Source of the DNA: Hemileia vastatrix
Lineage: Eukaryota; Basidiomycota; Pucciniomycetes; Pucciniales; Zaghouaniaceae
NCBI GenBank assembly: GCA_030280995.1
Contig: JASXTE010000014.1
Coordinates: forward strand, 1,852,656 to 1,916,655
Direction: 5' to 3'
DNA length: 64,000 nt
Position 1 is the first letter of the stretch. Each line of letters opens with the position of its first letter. The notes beneath the pieces were generated by a model. It was not told the DNA's origin. It searched no databases and saw only the letters and a program-made list of their open reading frames with translations. Below, piece after piece: positions 23,004 through 35,580 of this stretch. A program made the position numbers and the translations under genes.

Positions 23004-23005
23004 AC

Positions 23006-23018
23006 TGGGGACCTTTCC
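23006..23018 (+). other. Candidate primer-binding site of Gypsy 1
   Basis: TGGGGACCTTTCC begins two bases after the LTR end, where tRNA-primed elements place this site. A related tract, TGAGGGACTTTCCAAA on the minus strand, follows the 5' LTR of the second Gypsy. I could not match it to a named tRNA. Confidence 0.5.
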
Positions 23019-23692
23019 AAACGACGACGACGATCGAGCCTGGCGACGAACGACAAAACGCACGGACCACCTAGCAAAACGAAACTTTTGCCGCGACTGT
23101 GTTTTGAACTTGGGTTCGACATCTTAGGTTTATATAATATTAATTTTTATATTATTTTGAAGTGATTTTTCGATCACTATAGTAAGTTCACCTTTGCGCC
23201 TCTCACTCTTATTACTATATTTTTATTGCAATAACAGTGATTGTGGCTTAATTGCTGATTCACTGAGTGCAAGTGTTCAATTTTTAAAAAAAATTTTTCC
23301 TAGTTGACCATTATAGAGTGTTAAATCCTCTTAGTCCTAGAAGAATTGACATTTTTTAATACAAAATTGAATTATTAATTTAATTTTTTTTTATTAATTA
23401 TTGTTAATTTTGGTTGACTTAAAAGTACATTGTGCTTAGTCCCAAATATATTGCCATATTTAATATTGGTAATTAATTTGTTGAATTAACTTGATTGTTA
23501 TTCCCAATTTAACCTTGCAATCCATTTTTTTTTTAAAATTAATTTTTTTTAATTATTACTTTATATTGAAAATTATTTTTTCTATAATTTAATTAATAAA
23601 AAATTTTTTTATTATTTGGAGCAATTATTGACTAACTTTTATTATTTTTTTTTTATAAAATAAAAAAGTAAATTATAAATCTTCCCACTAGT

Positions 23693-26600
23693 ATGTCCAA
23701 CAATTTGGCAGAAAAAATGGATAACATGCAAGTGGATGAAATAGAAATTGACTATGATGCTGACACTGTAAGTTCTTCTAAAGTTGGTCATAAAAAATCT
23801 TATACTAACACAAAGAATTCACATACTGCAGGATGTGGAAATGACAGGAAATGCAAACAAACCAAACCCCCTTCCCCCAGTACCACAGAAGGAAGTAAAG
23901 CCTCTAGTGCCTCAAGAAGGTCTTCCAAAAGGCTTCAAAATAAAAAAGCTTCCTCTGCCACAACAAATCAGCAACCTATCCAGTCATATAAAAGAGTTGA
24001 AGACAGAAAATATGACGTACAAAGCAAAGGTAGACACATTGTGGGATCAGGTCCAAGAACTCAGGAACCAGATTCAGGCCCAGGCCCCTCCTCAGTTGCC
24101 TCCCAATCAGCCTCAGTTTCAGGCTCAACCTTCACAGCCACCCAGCTCAACCATCCAAAATCCAAATACTATGGAAGTAGAGCAATGGAAATGGGATTAT
24201 CTAATGAGTCACTACCAACAGAATGTGCAACACCCTCCTCATCATCAGCCTGGCCCATCCAGAACACCCAATTTCCATCCACCTCCTCATCCCTACCAAC
24301 AAGGCAGGAGAAAGAAGGCCCAAGCACAATCCCAAACCCAGTCCCAGGGGAAGTTTCCTCCTCTGCCATGGTAAGTAATTTGGTTGATAGTCACTTGGGT
24401 ATGTTTTCTAATAAATCTTCTTCTGCAGGTAATATTATTGAACATGGTGAAAGAACCGTTAAACCTGTTAAAAGACAGCTTCCTGTAACTAGTAGCCCTA
24501 TTGATGTAATTAGCAAATTGTCATTTGATGAACCTTTACATTTAACTTCTACATCTTTAATTAATCCTTCTCTTGCAATTAAAAATGATTCTGTTCCCCC
24601 TGAAATCTATACCTTAATTGAAAAAACTTCTGAGGAAATATTGAAAGATACCCTTGATTTTAATATTGTAAAAGACAAACATGTGAGAGATGTGTTAATC
24701 CATGAAAATGATAGATTAAATAATTTACACTTGCAATGTAAAGTGAGTTCTTCTGTACAAGATACAGCTTATTTAAAAATCAAAGAAACCTTGAATATTG
24801 TTCTTAGTCAACAAAAACAAATAAGAAGTGACCATAGAGCTATCTCAGATAGAAATATCAGTCTACATAAGACCTTGAGTGAATTGAAACCCCTTATTGA
24901 GGAAAATTATTCATTCAAAAATGAAATAAAATCTCTGCAAAATGAGTTTAAGAAGCTAAAAAATGATTTCCATGCACTAAGTACCAAACACTCAGTTTCT
25001 GAGGACAGAAATGTTCTATCTCTTGCAAAAGTAAATGACCAGATGTCTGAAATTCCAAGAATAAGAAACTATGTGTCTGACCTACAGGAAAAGTTCTCAA
25101 CCTTAAACACCAATAATGAATTAAATGAGATTTCTGTAAATAAGCTGCATAAAAATAAAGGGAAAAGACCTGAGCAAAGTTCATCCTTTCTTCCTCATAT
25201 TTCAACCATTAAACAAACTGACAATGAGTCTGTAAAATCTTTTGCTACTAGCAAAAAATCTTGTGATGGTCATGCACCAGCTTTTTCTGTAAATAATGAA
25301 ATTTCTGAACACCTGGCTAAACTTCAGGAATTATTAATAATTAATAATTCAAACCAAAAAGTGGACCATCCCAGTAGTCAGAAAAATTGGCCTAAGTTAG
25401 ACCAATATCCTACCTTTGATGGTGATTCTTCCTCTGATTGGCAACACTTTATCCAGAGAATTGATAATTTAAAGAGATCTTATAAACTACCTGATGAAGA
25501 AATTGTTTCTAAGCTAATTTCTTTATTTTCCAATGTAGCCTTGATGTGGTATGAATCTTTCCTTTTAGATAACAATCATTATACATGGAATGATTGGAAA
25601 TCCTTGATTGAGAATCAGTTTGGTGGTTCAAAATTCAGGTTAGCTCAGCAGAGACTGTATGAGAATACTAGATATGTATCCTCCTCTGTTGAAAAGCCCA
25701 TTGTTTTTCTGATGAAAATAACTAAAATCCTTAGAGAAATTGATCCAAAGTTGGATTATGATATTTGGAGATATAAAATCTTGTATAAATTACCAAATTC
25801 TCTTAGGGATTTGATTGTTGCTAGAACTGAGCATGTAAGGGAAAATTCTTCTTTCATTAATATCTGTAATGAAGTACTACTCAACCATAGATATGAACCA
25901 AAGAATTACCTTAGTAAATCTTATAATGATCAGAATAAACCTTCTATAAAGCTCCCAGAAAAATCTGGTAAACCCTCTGCCCCAGTTGCACCTAAAAAAT
26001 ATGCAACAAATACTTGTTATAAATGTAACAAACCGTGGCAGAAGGGTCATGTTTGTGACAAGAAAATTCATCTTGTTGAACAAAATGAAGACACTGATGA
26101 AGTTGAACTTGATGTCAATAATTCTTCCAGTGACTTTGAAAGTAATATCTCCTATGACAATGAATCTGTTAAAGATGTTTTAATGTTGGAACATGATGTC
26201 CATTATTTAAATAATATATCTGAGGATTGTGTATTGAATTTATCTTCAGTAGAAAATGCTGAGATAATTAAAGATATTACTAACAATTCTATTCCTATAT
26301 CCCCTTTAAAGGCACCTGTTATCATTAATGGTAAAAATGTTGATGTAGTTCTTGATTCTGGTGCTGGAGGAAGTGTAGTATCTGAAAAAGCTTTGGCTTC
26401 AGTGGATAAGGAATATTTGAGTAAATTATTGCCTATAACTTCTGAAAAATGGAGAGGATATGGTTCTACCTTATTTCCTATTGGCAAATACAAAACCTCT
26501 GTATTTTTCAAATATAATGGTGGTTTTGTCAGAGCTATTTGTGAGTTTGTTGTCATGAAAAATGATAATTTGAGCAATTGGTTTATTATGGGAAATGATA

Positions 26601-27511
26601 TTTTAACCATGTTTGGTGTGAAACTGGACCCAGCAAATAATTGCTTTACCTTAGGAATGAATGGGAAAAGAAAATTCAAAATTTCTTCTCCTAGACCTTC
26701 TGGGAATTTGTTGAAATCTTGTAACTCACTGACCCAATGTAAAGGTAGACCAACAACTGAAATGGATGATTTATTACATGAAATAAATACTGCTTCTTTT
26801 GATGATCAGTTGACTAGTGAGCAAAAAGATTCTATTGTTGCCTCTATTACCTCTTTCCCTATGGCTTTTGCTCATGGGTCTCATGTCTTGGGAATTGTTC
26901 AGGAAGAAATGAAGATTACCTTATCCTGTAATTTGAGTGATATTCCTCCTACCCTTAAGAAAAAACCATATCCTGCTTCTCCATCAAAAAGAAAAGATAT
27001 TGAAGATAATATTGAAACATTATTGAAAATGAATATCATTGAGAAAGTGGATGTCACCCCCAAATATTGTGTCATCTTCCCAGTCTTAATTTCTTATGAA
27101 AAAGATAAAGCTAGATTATGTGGAGATTACAGAGCTTTAAATACTTATACTGTTGATGATATTTATCCTTTACCCAGAATTAATTCAATACATGCTACCT
27201 TGAAAGGTGCAAAATTTATTAGTAGTCTGGATGGTAATAAAGGTTATCATCAGGTTCCAGTTGAGAAAAATTCTCAAAATTTTTTGCTTATTGCTACTCA
27301 TATGGGAATATATAAGTATGTTAGGATGCCATTTGGCCCTAAAAATGCTCCTTCAGTTTTCCAGAAGGTCATGGATAACACTTTCTATCAAGAAATTATT
27401 GAAGGTTGGCTCATGGTTTATATTGATGATATTATTGTTTTTTCTAAAACTTTTGATGAACATATAATTCACTTGAATAGAGTTTTCAAAAAATGGATGA
27501 AATCAATATGA
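23693..27511 (+). pseudogene. Gypsy 1 Gag-protease-RT polyprotein, first part
   Basis: 1272 codons from the first ATG after the leader. Residues 1-25 are acidic. Residues 26-230 are Ser/Pro-rich and overlap another reading frame (see 23832-24374). Residues ~300-500 are predicted coiled coil, which the second Gypsy lacks. The Gag core follows (QYPTFDGDSSSDWQHF at ~567). A zinc knuckle with CYKCNKPWQKGHVC spacing lies at ~775 and an aspartic protease with VVLDSGAGGSVV at ~885. Reverse transcriptase shows SLDGNKGYHQ and YIDDIIVFSK (catalytic Asp pair at ~1243). A one-base frameshift in an A-run near 27497 cuts it just after the RT active site; the rest of RT lies in the next frame. Confidence 0.92.
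23832..24374 (+). CDS. Overlapping frame in gag leader: possible spliced exon
   Basis: In the frame offset from Gag-Pol, 180 codons read as a Pro/Gln-rich protein with a coiled coil (HIKELKTENMTYKAKVDTLW), proline blocks (PPPHPYQQGRRKKAQAQ) and end KFPPLPW. A donor GTAAGT at 23768, a perfect TACTAAC branch motif near 23799 and an acceptor CTGCAG at 23831 frame a 64-nt intron. Removing it shifts the first 25 Gag codons into this frame, giving a ~205-residue product. GTAAGT also follows the exon at 24371. The block is less AT-rich than its surroundings and lacks a counterpart in Gypsy 2, so it may be captured sequence. Confidence 0.5.
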   Translation, partial: DVEMTGNANKPNPLPPVPQKEVKPLVPQEGLPKGFKIKKLPLPQQISNLSSHIKELKTENMTYKAKVDTLWDQVQELRNQIQAQAPPQLPPNQPQFQAQPSQPPSSTIQNPNTMEVEQWKWDYLMSHYQQNVQHPPHHQPGPSRTPNFHPPPHPYQQGRRKKAQAQSQTQSQGKFPPLPW

Positions 27512-28578
27512 CCTTATCTTTAAAAAAGTGTAAATTTGGTTTTCAATCTTTGAAAGTCCTTGGCCATGTTGTGTCAGGCTTACAAATTTGTGTAGACCAT
27601 AATAAAGTTGCTGCCATTCAAAATGTGAAAGCACCAACTTCTGTAAGAGAAATCCAAAGTTTTTTGGGTATGTGTGGCTATTATAGACAATATATTAAAA
27701 ACTATCAGGTCATAGCCTTTCCTCTTACAAAACTAACCAGAAAAGATGTTGCTTTTCTCTGGAATAATGAGTGTCAAAAAGCTTTTATAACATTGAAAAG
27801 TTGCTTAATGACAGCCCCTATATTGGCTCTTCCAGATTTTAACAAGCCATTTGTACTTTATACAGATGCTAGCTTTATTGGTCTGGGAGCTGCCCTTCAC
27901 CAAAAGCAAATTATTAATGATAAATCCTCAGAGGTTGTAATTTGTTATATTTCAAGAACCTTAAGAAATAGTGAATTGAAATATGGTGCCACTCAATTGG
28001 AGTGCTTAGCAGTTGTTTGGGCTCTTGAGAAACTTCATTACTACTTGGATGACCAAAAATTTGAGTTGGTAACTGACTGTAGTGCTGTGAAATCTCTCTT
28101 AAACCTCAAAACACCTAACAGACATATGTTCAGGTGGCAACTTGCTGTTCAAGAATACAGAGGAAGGATGACTATTATCCATAGAGCTGGAAATTTTAAT
28201 TCTAATGTTGATATGCTCTCCAGATTGCCTCTGCCAAATAATGACTCCAATCCTGCTTATGTACCTGAAGATGATACTGTTCATATACATGGTATATTTA
28301 TAGTTGATATGGAAGAAGAGTTATTACAGTTAATACTGGATTCATATGATAAAGATTCTGACTTAAATAAATTAGTTACTATTTTGAATGATCCTAAGAA
28401 TGCTTCAATTCAAGCATTAATAAAAACTCTTCCTGAAAAGTACCAAAATGCTTTAAGTAAAGGAAAGTTTTCTATTGAAGATGGTTATATATATTATAGG
28501 AGGAAGCTTACCAATGTAATTGTTATTCCTCCTTCAATGAAAGAATTATCCTCAAACTTTGTCATGATGACATATTAG
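27493..28578 (+). pseudogene. Gypsy 1 pol, second part: RT thumb, RNase H, integrase start
   Basis: Continues RT after the frameshift (ALKKCKFGF-type connection, then LGHVVSG and FLGMCGYYRQYIKNY). RNase H has FVLYTDASFIGLGAALHQ, YGATQLECLAVVWALEKLHY and VTDCSAV, giving the acidic active site. A linker leads to the integrase N-terminal zinc region. A second frameshift near 28547 ends the frame at TAG 28576-28578, within the HHCC zinc domain. Confidence 0.92.
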
Positions 28579-29858
28579 CTAGTCATTTTGATCTTGAAAA
28601 AACATTGATTAGAATCAAAAACACTGCATGGTGGGCTAATATGTCTGAAGACACAAAATTATATGTTGAATCTTGTGATTCCTGCCAAAAATCTAAAAGG
28701 TTAACAGGTAAGAGAGCAGGGTTATTACAACATATTGAAGCACCTAGTGCTCCCTGGCAAATCATTAATATGGATTTTGTCACTGGTCTTCCTGTTGCAG
28801 GTAAAGACAGCTTTAACTCTTGTTGGGTAATAGTGGATAGATTCACTAGAATGTGCAAATTTATTCCAACCCACAAAGATGTATCCACCAAAGAATTAGC
28901 TTTCTTATGGTGGTCTTACATGTTTAATATTATTGGTTTTCCAAAAGCCATTATCTCTGATAGGGATCCAAAATTTACTTCTGAGTTTTGGACCTCTTTG
29001 ATGGATATTTGTGGCTGTGAGTTAAAATTGTCTACAGCTCACCATCCTCAGACTGATGGTCTAGCTGAAAGAATAATTCAAACTCTGGAAGATATGATTA
29101 GAAGGTATTGTGCCTTTAGTTTAGAATATAAAGACAATGACAGATTTACTCATGATTGGGTCACTCTTTTGCCTGGTCTTGAATTTGCATATAATAGCAC
29201 TGTTCATTCTGTCACTGAGAAAAAGCCTTTTGAGCTTTGGTTAGGTTATGTCCCAAACACTCCTGCTCAGATTCTCAATAATAAATTACCTAAGTTGGAA
29301 CTACACCCTGGTTTAAAATCTTTTATGCAAATGCAACAGCTATGCAGAAAACATGCTCAAAGTTGTATTGATAAAGCATTTGAATATGAAAAGAAAAGAT
29401 GGGATAAATCCCATAAAGAATACGCATTTAACAAGGGTGATGAAGTGTTGATCTCTACTGTCCATTTCAATTTACAAGGTAACCACAAACTAAAAGATCC
29501 TTTTGTAGGACCATTTGTTGTTAAAAGAATGGTTGGTGATAATGCAGTAGAAGTTTTATTGTATTCTCCATATGATAGGAAACATCCTGTCTTTCCCATT
29601 TCTTTGCTTAAACCTTATACTTCCAACAGTGACTTATTTCCAAAAAGAAGAGGAAGACCTAAGAAGAACCCTCAGGAAGTCACAGAAACAGCAGAAATTG
29701 ATAAAATTCTCAATGATAGAATTATCACTTCTGAGAGAGGTACTGAATATTTATTGAGATATAAGAACAAATCATCTGAACATGATGCATGGATACCTGG
29801 CAAGGAAATTTCAAATCTGCCTGCTCTGTTGAAAAAATACAAAAAGAAAAAATCTTAG
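28579..29858 (+). pseudogene. Gypsy 1 pol, third part: integrase and chromodomain
   Basis: Opens in frame with HDDILASHFDLEKTLIRIKN and ESCDSCQKSK, the histidine and cysteine pairs of the integrase zinc domain. The catalytic core follows with Asp in NMDFVTGLP, Asp in IISDRDPKFTSEFW, and Glu in QTDGLAERIIQTLEDMIR. A GPFVVKRMVGDNAVEV module follows, then a basic PKRRGRPKKNP motif. The C-terminal chromodomain-like stretch has ERGTEYLLRYKNKSSEHDAW and ends KKYKKKKS at TAG. Chromodomains usually direct integration to particular chromatin; that role here is inferred. Confidence 0.92.
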
Positions 29859-29879
29859 CATTTTTTTTATTGTTTTTTT

Positions 29880-29891
29880 AGAGTGAGGGAG
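29880..29891 (+). other. Polypurine tract of Gypsy 1
   Basis: AGAGTGAGGGAG directly precedes the 3' LTR. The second Gypsy carries the same motif next to its 3' LTR, and a decayed relative (AGTGTGAGGGGG) is present at 45867-45878. Confidence 0.75.
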
Positions 29892-31028
29892 TGTCAGCCA
29901 GGCTATTCCAGGAGTCCAGTAAATGATATATAAATTATAAAACCTTAAAGAGTGGGTAAGACTTGTATTTAATGAATATAACTTAATATTTTATTGCATA
30001 ATGAAATTATATAAGAATTTTATTATATACAAGTGTTACATTAAATTTATTGGTTATATATATTTTTATATACAATTAAATTGAGCATAATATAATATAT
30101 TCTACAAATAATGGCGCATTTTTATGTATTTAATAATTATAAATTTATATTTAATTAATTGAAAAACATATATTATAATTATAAGTGTAAAATTGATTTA
30201 TAATATATTTAAATTAATTACTTAAATTTATATATTAAATAATACCTCTCATATGATACTAAACAATAATTAATGACGCTTCTTTTGACCCTTAATTGTG
30301 TTAGAAAAAACAAATAAATTAATTTGGACTAAATTGAGATTAATTGCATGTTTTGTTGCGTCAAATTATTTTTTGTTTCACTTAAAATGTCCTTTAATCA
30401 GACTGTACCATCTGTTTGGAATTATTTTTCTCATAGTTCCTATGTTCCAATCTTGCTTAGTTATTCACTATTTTCACTTACTGATTTGGGAATTAATGAG
30501 GGGAAAATTGGATTCTTAATTGGGGTTTTAATTAATTGTTTCATGTTTTTCTCTATATTGTTATGTTTCATTTACTCTTTTGATATATTTGTTTTATTCC
30601 ATTCTAACCATTGTATTTACAAATATAGTAGCGCTTCAGAGGACCCATTGCCTATAAAAGGGCCTTGGATAATCCCCAGTAGCCTCATCACTTATTACAC
30701 ACTCAACAAATTAAATAACCAATTTATTACGTTTATATTTTTTTTATTAGTAATACAAATCTAATTTAAATTCTATACAACAAATCAAAGGTTGCTTTAA
30801 GTCTGATAGTAATTAAAATTGTTTGCCGCGCAGAACCCTTACATTTAATAATATTACTGTTAATAAAATCTAAGTTTTTGTCACCTCTCAAAGTTGCTCA
30901 CCGTTGTTTCCCTCTCAAATAAATTAAATATATATTTTTTGGTTTACTTCTTTATTTTCCCTTGTCCTCCTCCTTCTCTCCTCCTTTTTCTCCTATTTTT
31001 CCTACCTCTTCTAGACGACTGACCGACA
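29892..31028 (+). repeat. 3' LTR of Gypsy element 1
   Basis: 1137 bp, one base longer than the 5' copy through a T-run at about 30739-30746. About ten differences were counted by eye along the full length. It ends GACCGACA, followed by the target duplication ATTTG. Confidence 0.95.
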
Positions 31029-31033
31029 ATTTG

Positions 31034-32617
31034 AATCATTTGTATCCATATGTATTTTTTTATGAAAACGAGAATGAGTAATTATAAAATTTGACAATAA
31101 AATATATTTGTTGCTAATTTCTTCCCATTCTGAGTCACACAAATTCTTCCTTCCTGGTTTTAAGTGTAAATTCCAAAACAATTACTTTATTTTTTGCATT
31201 ATCACTTAAGCTGTGCTCAATATTATGATTTTAAGAACTCACTATTAGAACTAATAAATGTATGCACTCAAAATGGTTAAATAACTACAGGATTCTTTGT
31301 GTGGGAACTTTTATTAATTTATTTATGGATGTGAAAAAAATTCCTTTAGTCAGAATTTGATATTTCAGTATTTCTGTGACATAAGGAAATAACCCTGGGG
31401 TGGTAAATTATAATCTCAGTATATTATTGGAATGAGAATTTTTATTAGAAAATAGAATAAAAAACTTTTGGAAATCTAAAGTTTAGTATGGCACACAAAT
31501 TTACTTTAAATTTATTATGAAACATTTATTATGAAGATTTTTGGGGTTAATTAATTTCAGAATAATTTTATTATAAAGAAAATGGCTGGTATTATGGTGA
31601 AAATGACATGCCAAAAGAAAAAAATTAATTCACAGTCATGAAATATTAATATGGGCTTCCAAATACATGTAGATGAAATTAAGGAGGCTTTATAAGGTTT
31701 AGAAATTTTATGTGAATTTTTACTATTTTTCTAATATTTTTAATTATTTTTGATTTTTGTTAAATCACTTAACTTTAATGATTATTAGCTTGGTGAATAG
31801 GGATGCAGAGGGTGCAAAATTTGGAGGAAATGCCCTCCAGATGTAGCCCTATCATCTCTAACTTTTACAGACTCTTTATTGATTCTCTAATCACCACGGG
31901 AAATCAGGGGGTGAAATGCTAGCAGTTCCCTCTCTTTGAAACTTTCATGAAGAGGTTGGGAAAAAATTGGGGAAATCTTGTGAAAGTGTTAGGAAACTTA
32001 TTTTAAATTAGATGAAAAAAGTTTGAAAAAAAATTCAGCCCTAAATTGAGCCTCAATTTATCCCTTCTTGAGCAGAGCTATGTATTCAAGTTGAACATCA
32101 GTTGGACCAAATTTGAGAAATGGTTTAGCCACAACACTTAACATACCATAATATTCAGTTTTATATCTAGATCCATTGATTTTTGGGAGGTCAGTTTTGA
32201 TATTAGTAGAAATATCTTAAATGAAACATAGTATACCAGGTCTGGAATATTATTTCAATTATCATTTTTATTTCCACAAATATATAAAAAAGTATACTAT
32301 TTAAGTCCTTTTTAAAATTTTATTAATAAAAATATAACTCTGTAAAAATATTTGCACATAATTTTAAATTTTCTAGACAAAAGTTGATATTGAGCCCTTA
32401 TTAATAAAATTTTTTCATTGTTCCTTGGAATAAAAAAATATAAGACAATTTTCAAAAAATTTGATGTAGGAGAAAATATATATATATATTTTATAAGGGG
32501 AAAAAATAGTAATGAATTTTTTTTTACATTTACCCTATTGAAGAAACTAATTTTAATATATTGGCACAAAACTTAGGCTCTAAAATAATGCACTTCCTTC
32601 AGTTATCTATCTGCATC
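31034..32617. other. Intergenic DNA containing a diverged duplicate segment
   Basis: Bases 31150-31470 are paralogous to 45893-46155 plus 46354-46400. Shared blocks include TATCACTTAAG, GTGCTCAATATTATGA, GGGAACTTTTATTAATTTAT and TATAATCTCAGTATATT. This copy lacks the MITE present in the other. The rest shows no gene. Confidence 0.55.
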
Positions 32618-32817
32618 AGGGGGTATCAAAGTAAGAAATTTGAAATTATTTAAAAGGTATTTCACAACACAAATAGAAAGCCACAAACTTGCCATTAATT
32701 CTCAGTTAAAAGGTTTTTTTGGGGTTAAATATGGCATATTTAAAAAAATAATCATGGTTGATTTGATGGAAAAAAGAGGTATTTGGAAATGGAAGATTTC
32801 TAACTTTGATACCCCCT
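32618..32817. mobile_element. ~200-bp MITE, ends AGGGGGTATCAAAGT (copy 1)
   Basis: The left end AGGGGGTATCAAAGTAAGAA and the right end, the complement of AGGGGGTATCAAAGTTAGAA, bracket a palindromic interior. It shares TTGGAAATGGAAGATTTCTA-like sequence with the copies at 46156, 48561, 57576 and 59352. The flanks ATC and ATT no longer match. It lies just upstream of the SNF2 pseudogene. Confidence 0.75.
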
Positions 32818-32993
32818 ATTTAGTTATTATTAAAATGTGAGTCAAAATTAATTATTAACATACATGAAATATTCAATTGTGAATATTCATCCAATATTAT
32901 ATATATTCTCTACTTTATTCTCTTTCAAAACTTTGCTCTCATCCTCTCTTTCTTTAAACTACCACCATCACCATAGAATTCATTTAATTAAAA

Positions 32994-35048
32994 TGTCAAA
33001 TTTAAGGTGCATTGGAAAATTCTCTTTAAATTTTAAAACTATTTTTCCAAGGGAAAGATAAGTATTTGATGAAATCTCCACTCCAGTTATTATGCAACAA
33101 GGAAGACCTTTAGTTCATGTTTTTGGATTATTCAAAGAAGGAGAAGCAACACCTATTGGTGATCTTTCTAACAAACAGAGCTTCCAAATTGGACAACTAC
33201 TTGGAGAAATCGGATCTGGATCTCAAATTATAACTGAGGAAAGGGCTTTAAATCCCCAAATACCTTATTATTTTTGCTCTTACTTGGTTCTACTTTTAAA
33301 CAAGCAGCATAGAATATGTGGCCTCCTTTTTAGTTTGATTCGTTTTATTAGTCAGGCTAAAGAAGTATTTCTAAATGCTCAAACTGATTTGAAATTGATT
33401 CCACACTACAATCCAGCTGTCTTCTTCAATATTCCTCATTCTTGTATTAACACAACTTATGAAATTTCTTGTACAAGGGATAATCAAATGGAAAATCTAT
33501 CTATATGTGGTATCAAAAAAAATCTGAAAATGCATCAGATTCAAGCTATTAATTTTATGATAGACAATGAAGCTAAATTATCAGAAAAGTTAGAAAATCT
33601 GTGGAGGAATAAGGACAACAGCTGGCTGAGAGTAGGTTCTAATAATTATTATGAACAATTTCGTGAAGAAGAGTTATCCTCTGCAGGACTTGGTTCAATT
33701 CCAGCTGATGATATGGGCTTGGGAAAGACCCTCTCAACTCTTGGCCTAATTACTGCAACTCAAAGTGGAGCCAGACAATTCCAACTCTTGGGTGGTTGAG
33801 AGGAGAGAGTTAGGACATCAGCTACTCTCATCATTCTTGCACTTGCAACACTATCAATCTGGGTCAATGAAATTAGAACTCACTTTGAAGATAATGAACT
33901 ACCTTTCAAGGTTCTGTATGGGAAGGATTCAAAGAAAATTGATTTTGAGGAACTTCAGAACCAACTAGTTGTTTTTACTACCTATGAGAAAGTAAGTATA
34001 TCTTCTTCAAAGGAAACTACTCAGCCTATTCCACCAGTAACTCATAAACTCACTTGGTACAGAATAGTTTTAGATGAGGCTCAGTAAGAATTCATTTCAA
34101 TTACTAATGTTTATCAACATAATATTATAAAAGCTGATGAAATGTTTAATATAATTTAAAATTTTAATAAAGAATTCCCATTTGCAGAAGAATCAGAATA
34201 TATCAGACCTGGAGGCTGAGTATTGACTATGCTTGACAGGGACACCACTTCAGAACTGGACAATGGATCTTCAAAGCCTAATATCATTCCTAAGAATTGA
34301 AATATGGCAAGAAAAATGGTTGTGAATTAATTTTCTTATGAATGGCTTAAAAATAGGAATCTATATCTCAATAAAATCAATACATACTCTCATGAATTTC
34401 ATATTCCTGTGGAGGACTAAAGAAGCAATCTTATGAATTCCTCAAAAAATTGAGCAAGGAATATCTGTAGAATTATCAGATCCTTGGCACTCAAAACTTA
34501 CCAAGCTTCAAGAAAGCTTCTCTGAGTATAATAGGCCTTCTAATAACACCAACCTCCCTTGGGACTCAGCTGAGTCTCTCTGAGAACTGTCAATTTTACA
34601 GCAATTTTTGTAACCACCCTGTCTACAAAATCCCAGATCAACCTCCAACATTTCCTTTCACCTGTAAACATTCAGCAAAGATTATACATCTAATCAGTCA
34701 TTTAGAAAATTTCTTAAAGGGAGAAACAGGGATAATTTGTCCCAAGGCTGTTATATTTTCAGAATATGAAGAATTTTGGAAATTTAAGTAATTCTATTAA
34801 TTATCTCAATAAGTTATTTTTAACTTAATCAACATTTCAATACTCTATCCATTGAAACAGTATAAAAAAGGCTTTAGATTACCATGGAATTAGCTACACA
34901 GAGCTTGTGGGAAAGATGAGCATAAAAAAAGGGATGAAAATATTGACAAATTTCAAAATGATGAAAGATGTCAAGTTTTTCTTGGTAGAATCAAGGCTGC
35001 AGGAGTTGGAATGGATTTGAGATGTGTGCAAAATGTAAATATAATGGT
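32994..35048 (+). pseudogene. SNF2 helicase (Rad5/HLTF-like), N-terminal and most of ATPase
   Basis: The frame from MSNLRCIGKFSLNFKTI crosses a stop at 33059 and continues through MQQGRPLVHVFGLFKEGE. The ATPase begins with a Q-like region (NLKMHQIQAINFMID). Motif I is ADDMGLGKT (33706), motif Ia SATLIILALATLSIW, motif II DEAQ (34074), and motif III LTGTPLQN (34230). A GTAAGA donor at 34085 and a TTTGCAG acceptor near 34188 suggest an intron. Later traces include LQQF and NHPVYKIPDQPPTFPF, and motif V (IKAAGVGMDLRCVQNVNIM). Several stops and shifts are present (33797 TGA among them). Motif VI lies 3.2 kb on, beyond the inserted Harbinger element. Such proteins are DNA-dependent ATPases of repair or chromatin remodelling, and rusts carry many copies. 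Confidence 0.8.
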
Positions 35049-35479
35049 AAGTAAAAGAGTTTTGTATTGAAATAAAAAAGATTGAAAAGAGAATTTTCTT
35101 AATATATTAGGGGGTGTCAGTTCTGGCAAATCCGCACTTAAATTAAGTGCGGATTTCAAACCAAATCAGCACTTACAAATCAGCACTTAAATTTTGCAAA
35201 AAAGTCACTTATTTCAAAAAAGGGTGTCAGTTATGACCTCAAATCAGCACTTTTTTCCCGTTTTTTTTCACAACCACATTTTGGCCACAAAACATCCCTT
35301 CCTTTCTTACCCCATCCCTGTCACATGTGACACACTGACCTTCCTCGCTACCTACCCATCAATCCTCGGCACACACCCCTTCCTGACATTTTCAATATTT
35401 TGACCAGGCATGTTTACATTCTTTTTTACTTATTTCTTCTACTTTTTAATCTTTTTTCTTGTTATGTGCCAGTTTCAAA

Positions 35480-35580
35480 ATGCCTCCCAGACATTCCAAA
35501 TCTCAAAAGGTAACTCAAAAATCTGCTTCGTCACAAAAGTCTCCTCGTAAAGCAAGGATTACATATAAAAAAAATCAGTG
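35480..35580 (+). pseudogene. Start of the Harbinger accessory (Myb/SANT-like) ORF, truncated
   Basis: ATG at 35480 opens MPPRHSKSQKVTQKSASS, then QKSPRKARITYKKNQ and a TGA. The basic, serine-rich head ending in KARIT(Y/W) is what I recall for DNA-binding ORF2 proteins of fungal Harbinger elements. The DNA-binding domain that should follow is absent and repeats take its place. A two-protein layout (nuclease plus Myb-like partner) is known for PIF/Harbinger. Confidence 0.45.

Larger units (their letters stand above)
21868..31028 (+). mobile_element. Ty3/Gypsy chromovirus, nearly complete (element 1)
   Basis: Two LTRs (21868-23003 and 29892-31028) enclose gag, protease, reverse transcriptase, RNase H, integrase and a chromodomain-like tail in Ty3/Gypsy order. 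A perfect 5-bp target duplication, ATTTG, flanks it (21863-21867 and 31029-31033). The LTRs begin TGTCAG and end GACA and differ at about ten positions by eye, roughly 1%, so insertion is recent. Two frameshifts (near 27497 and 28547) break pol, so this copy is probably not autonomous unless decoding or sequence error explains them. Confidence 0.95.

Noticed and set aside
22919..23122. Arg-rich 67-codon minus-strand frame
   Set aside because: It spans the LTR end and primer site and is the complement of a pyrimidine-rich leader.
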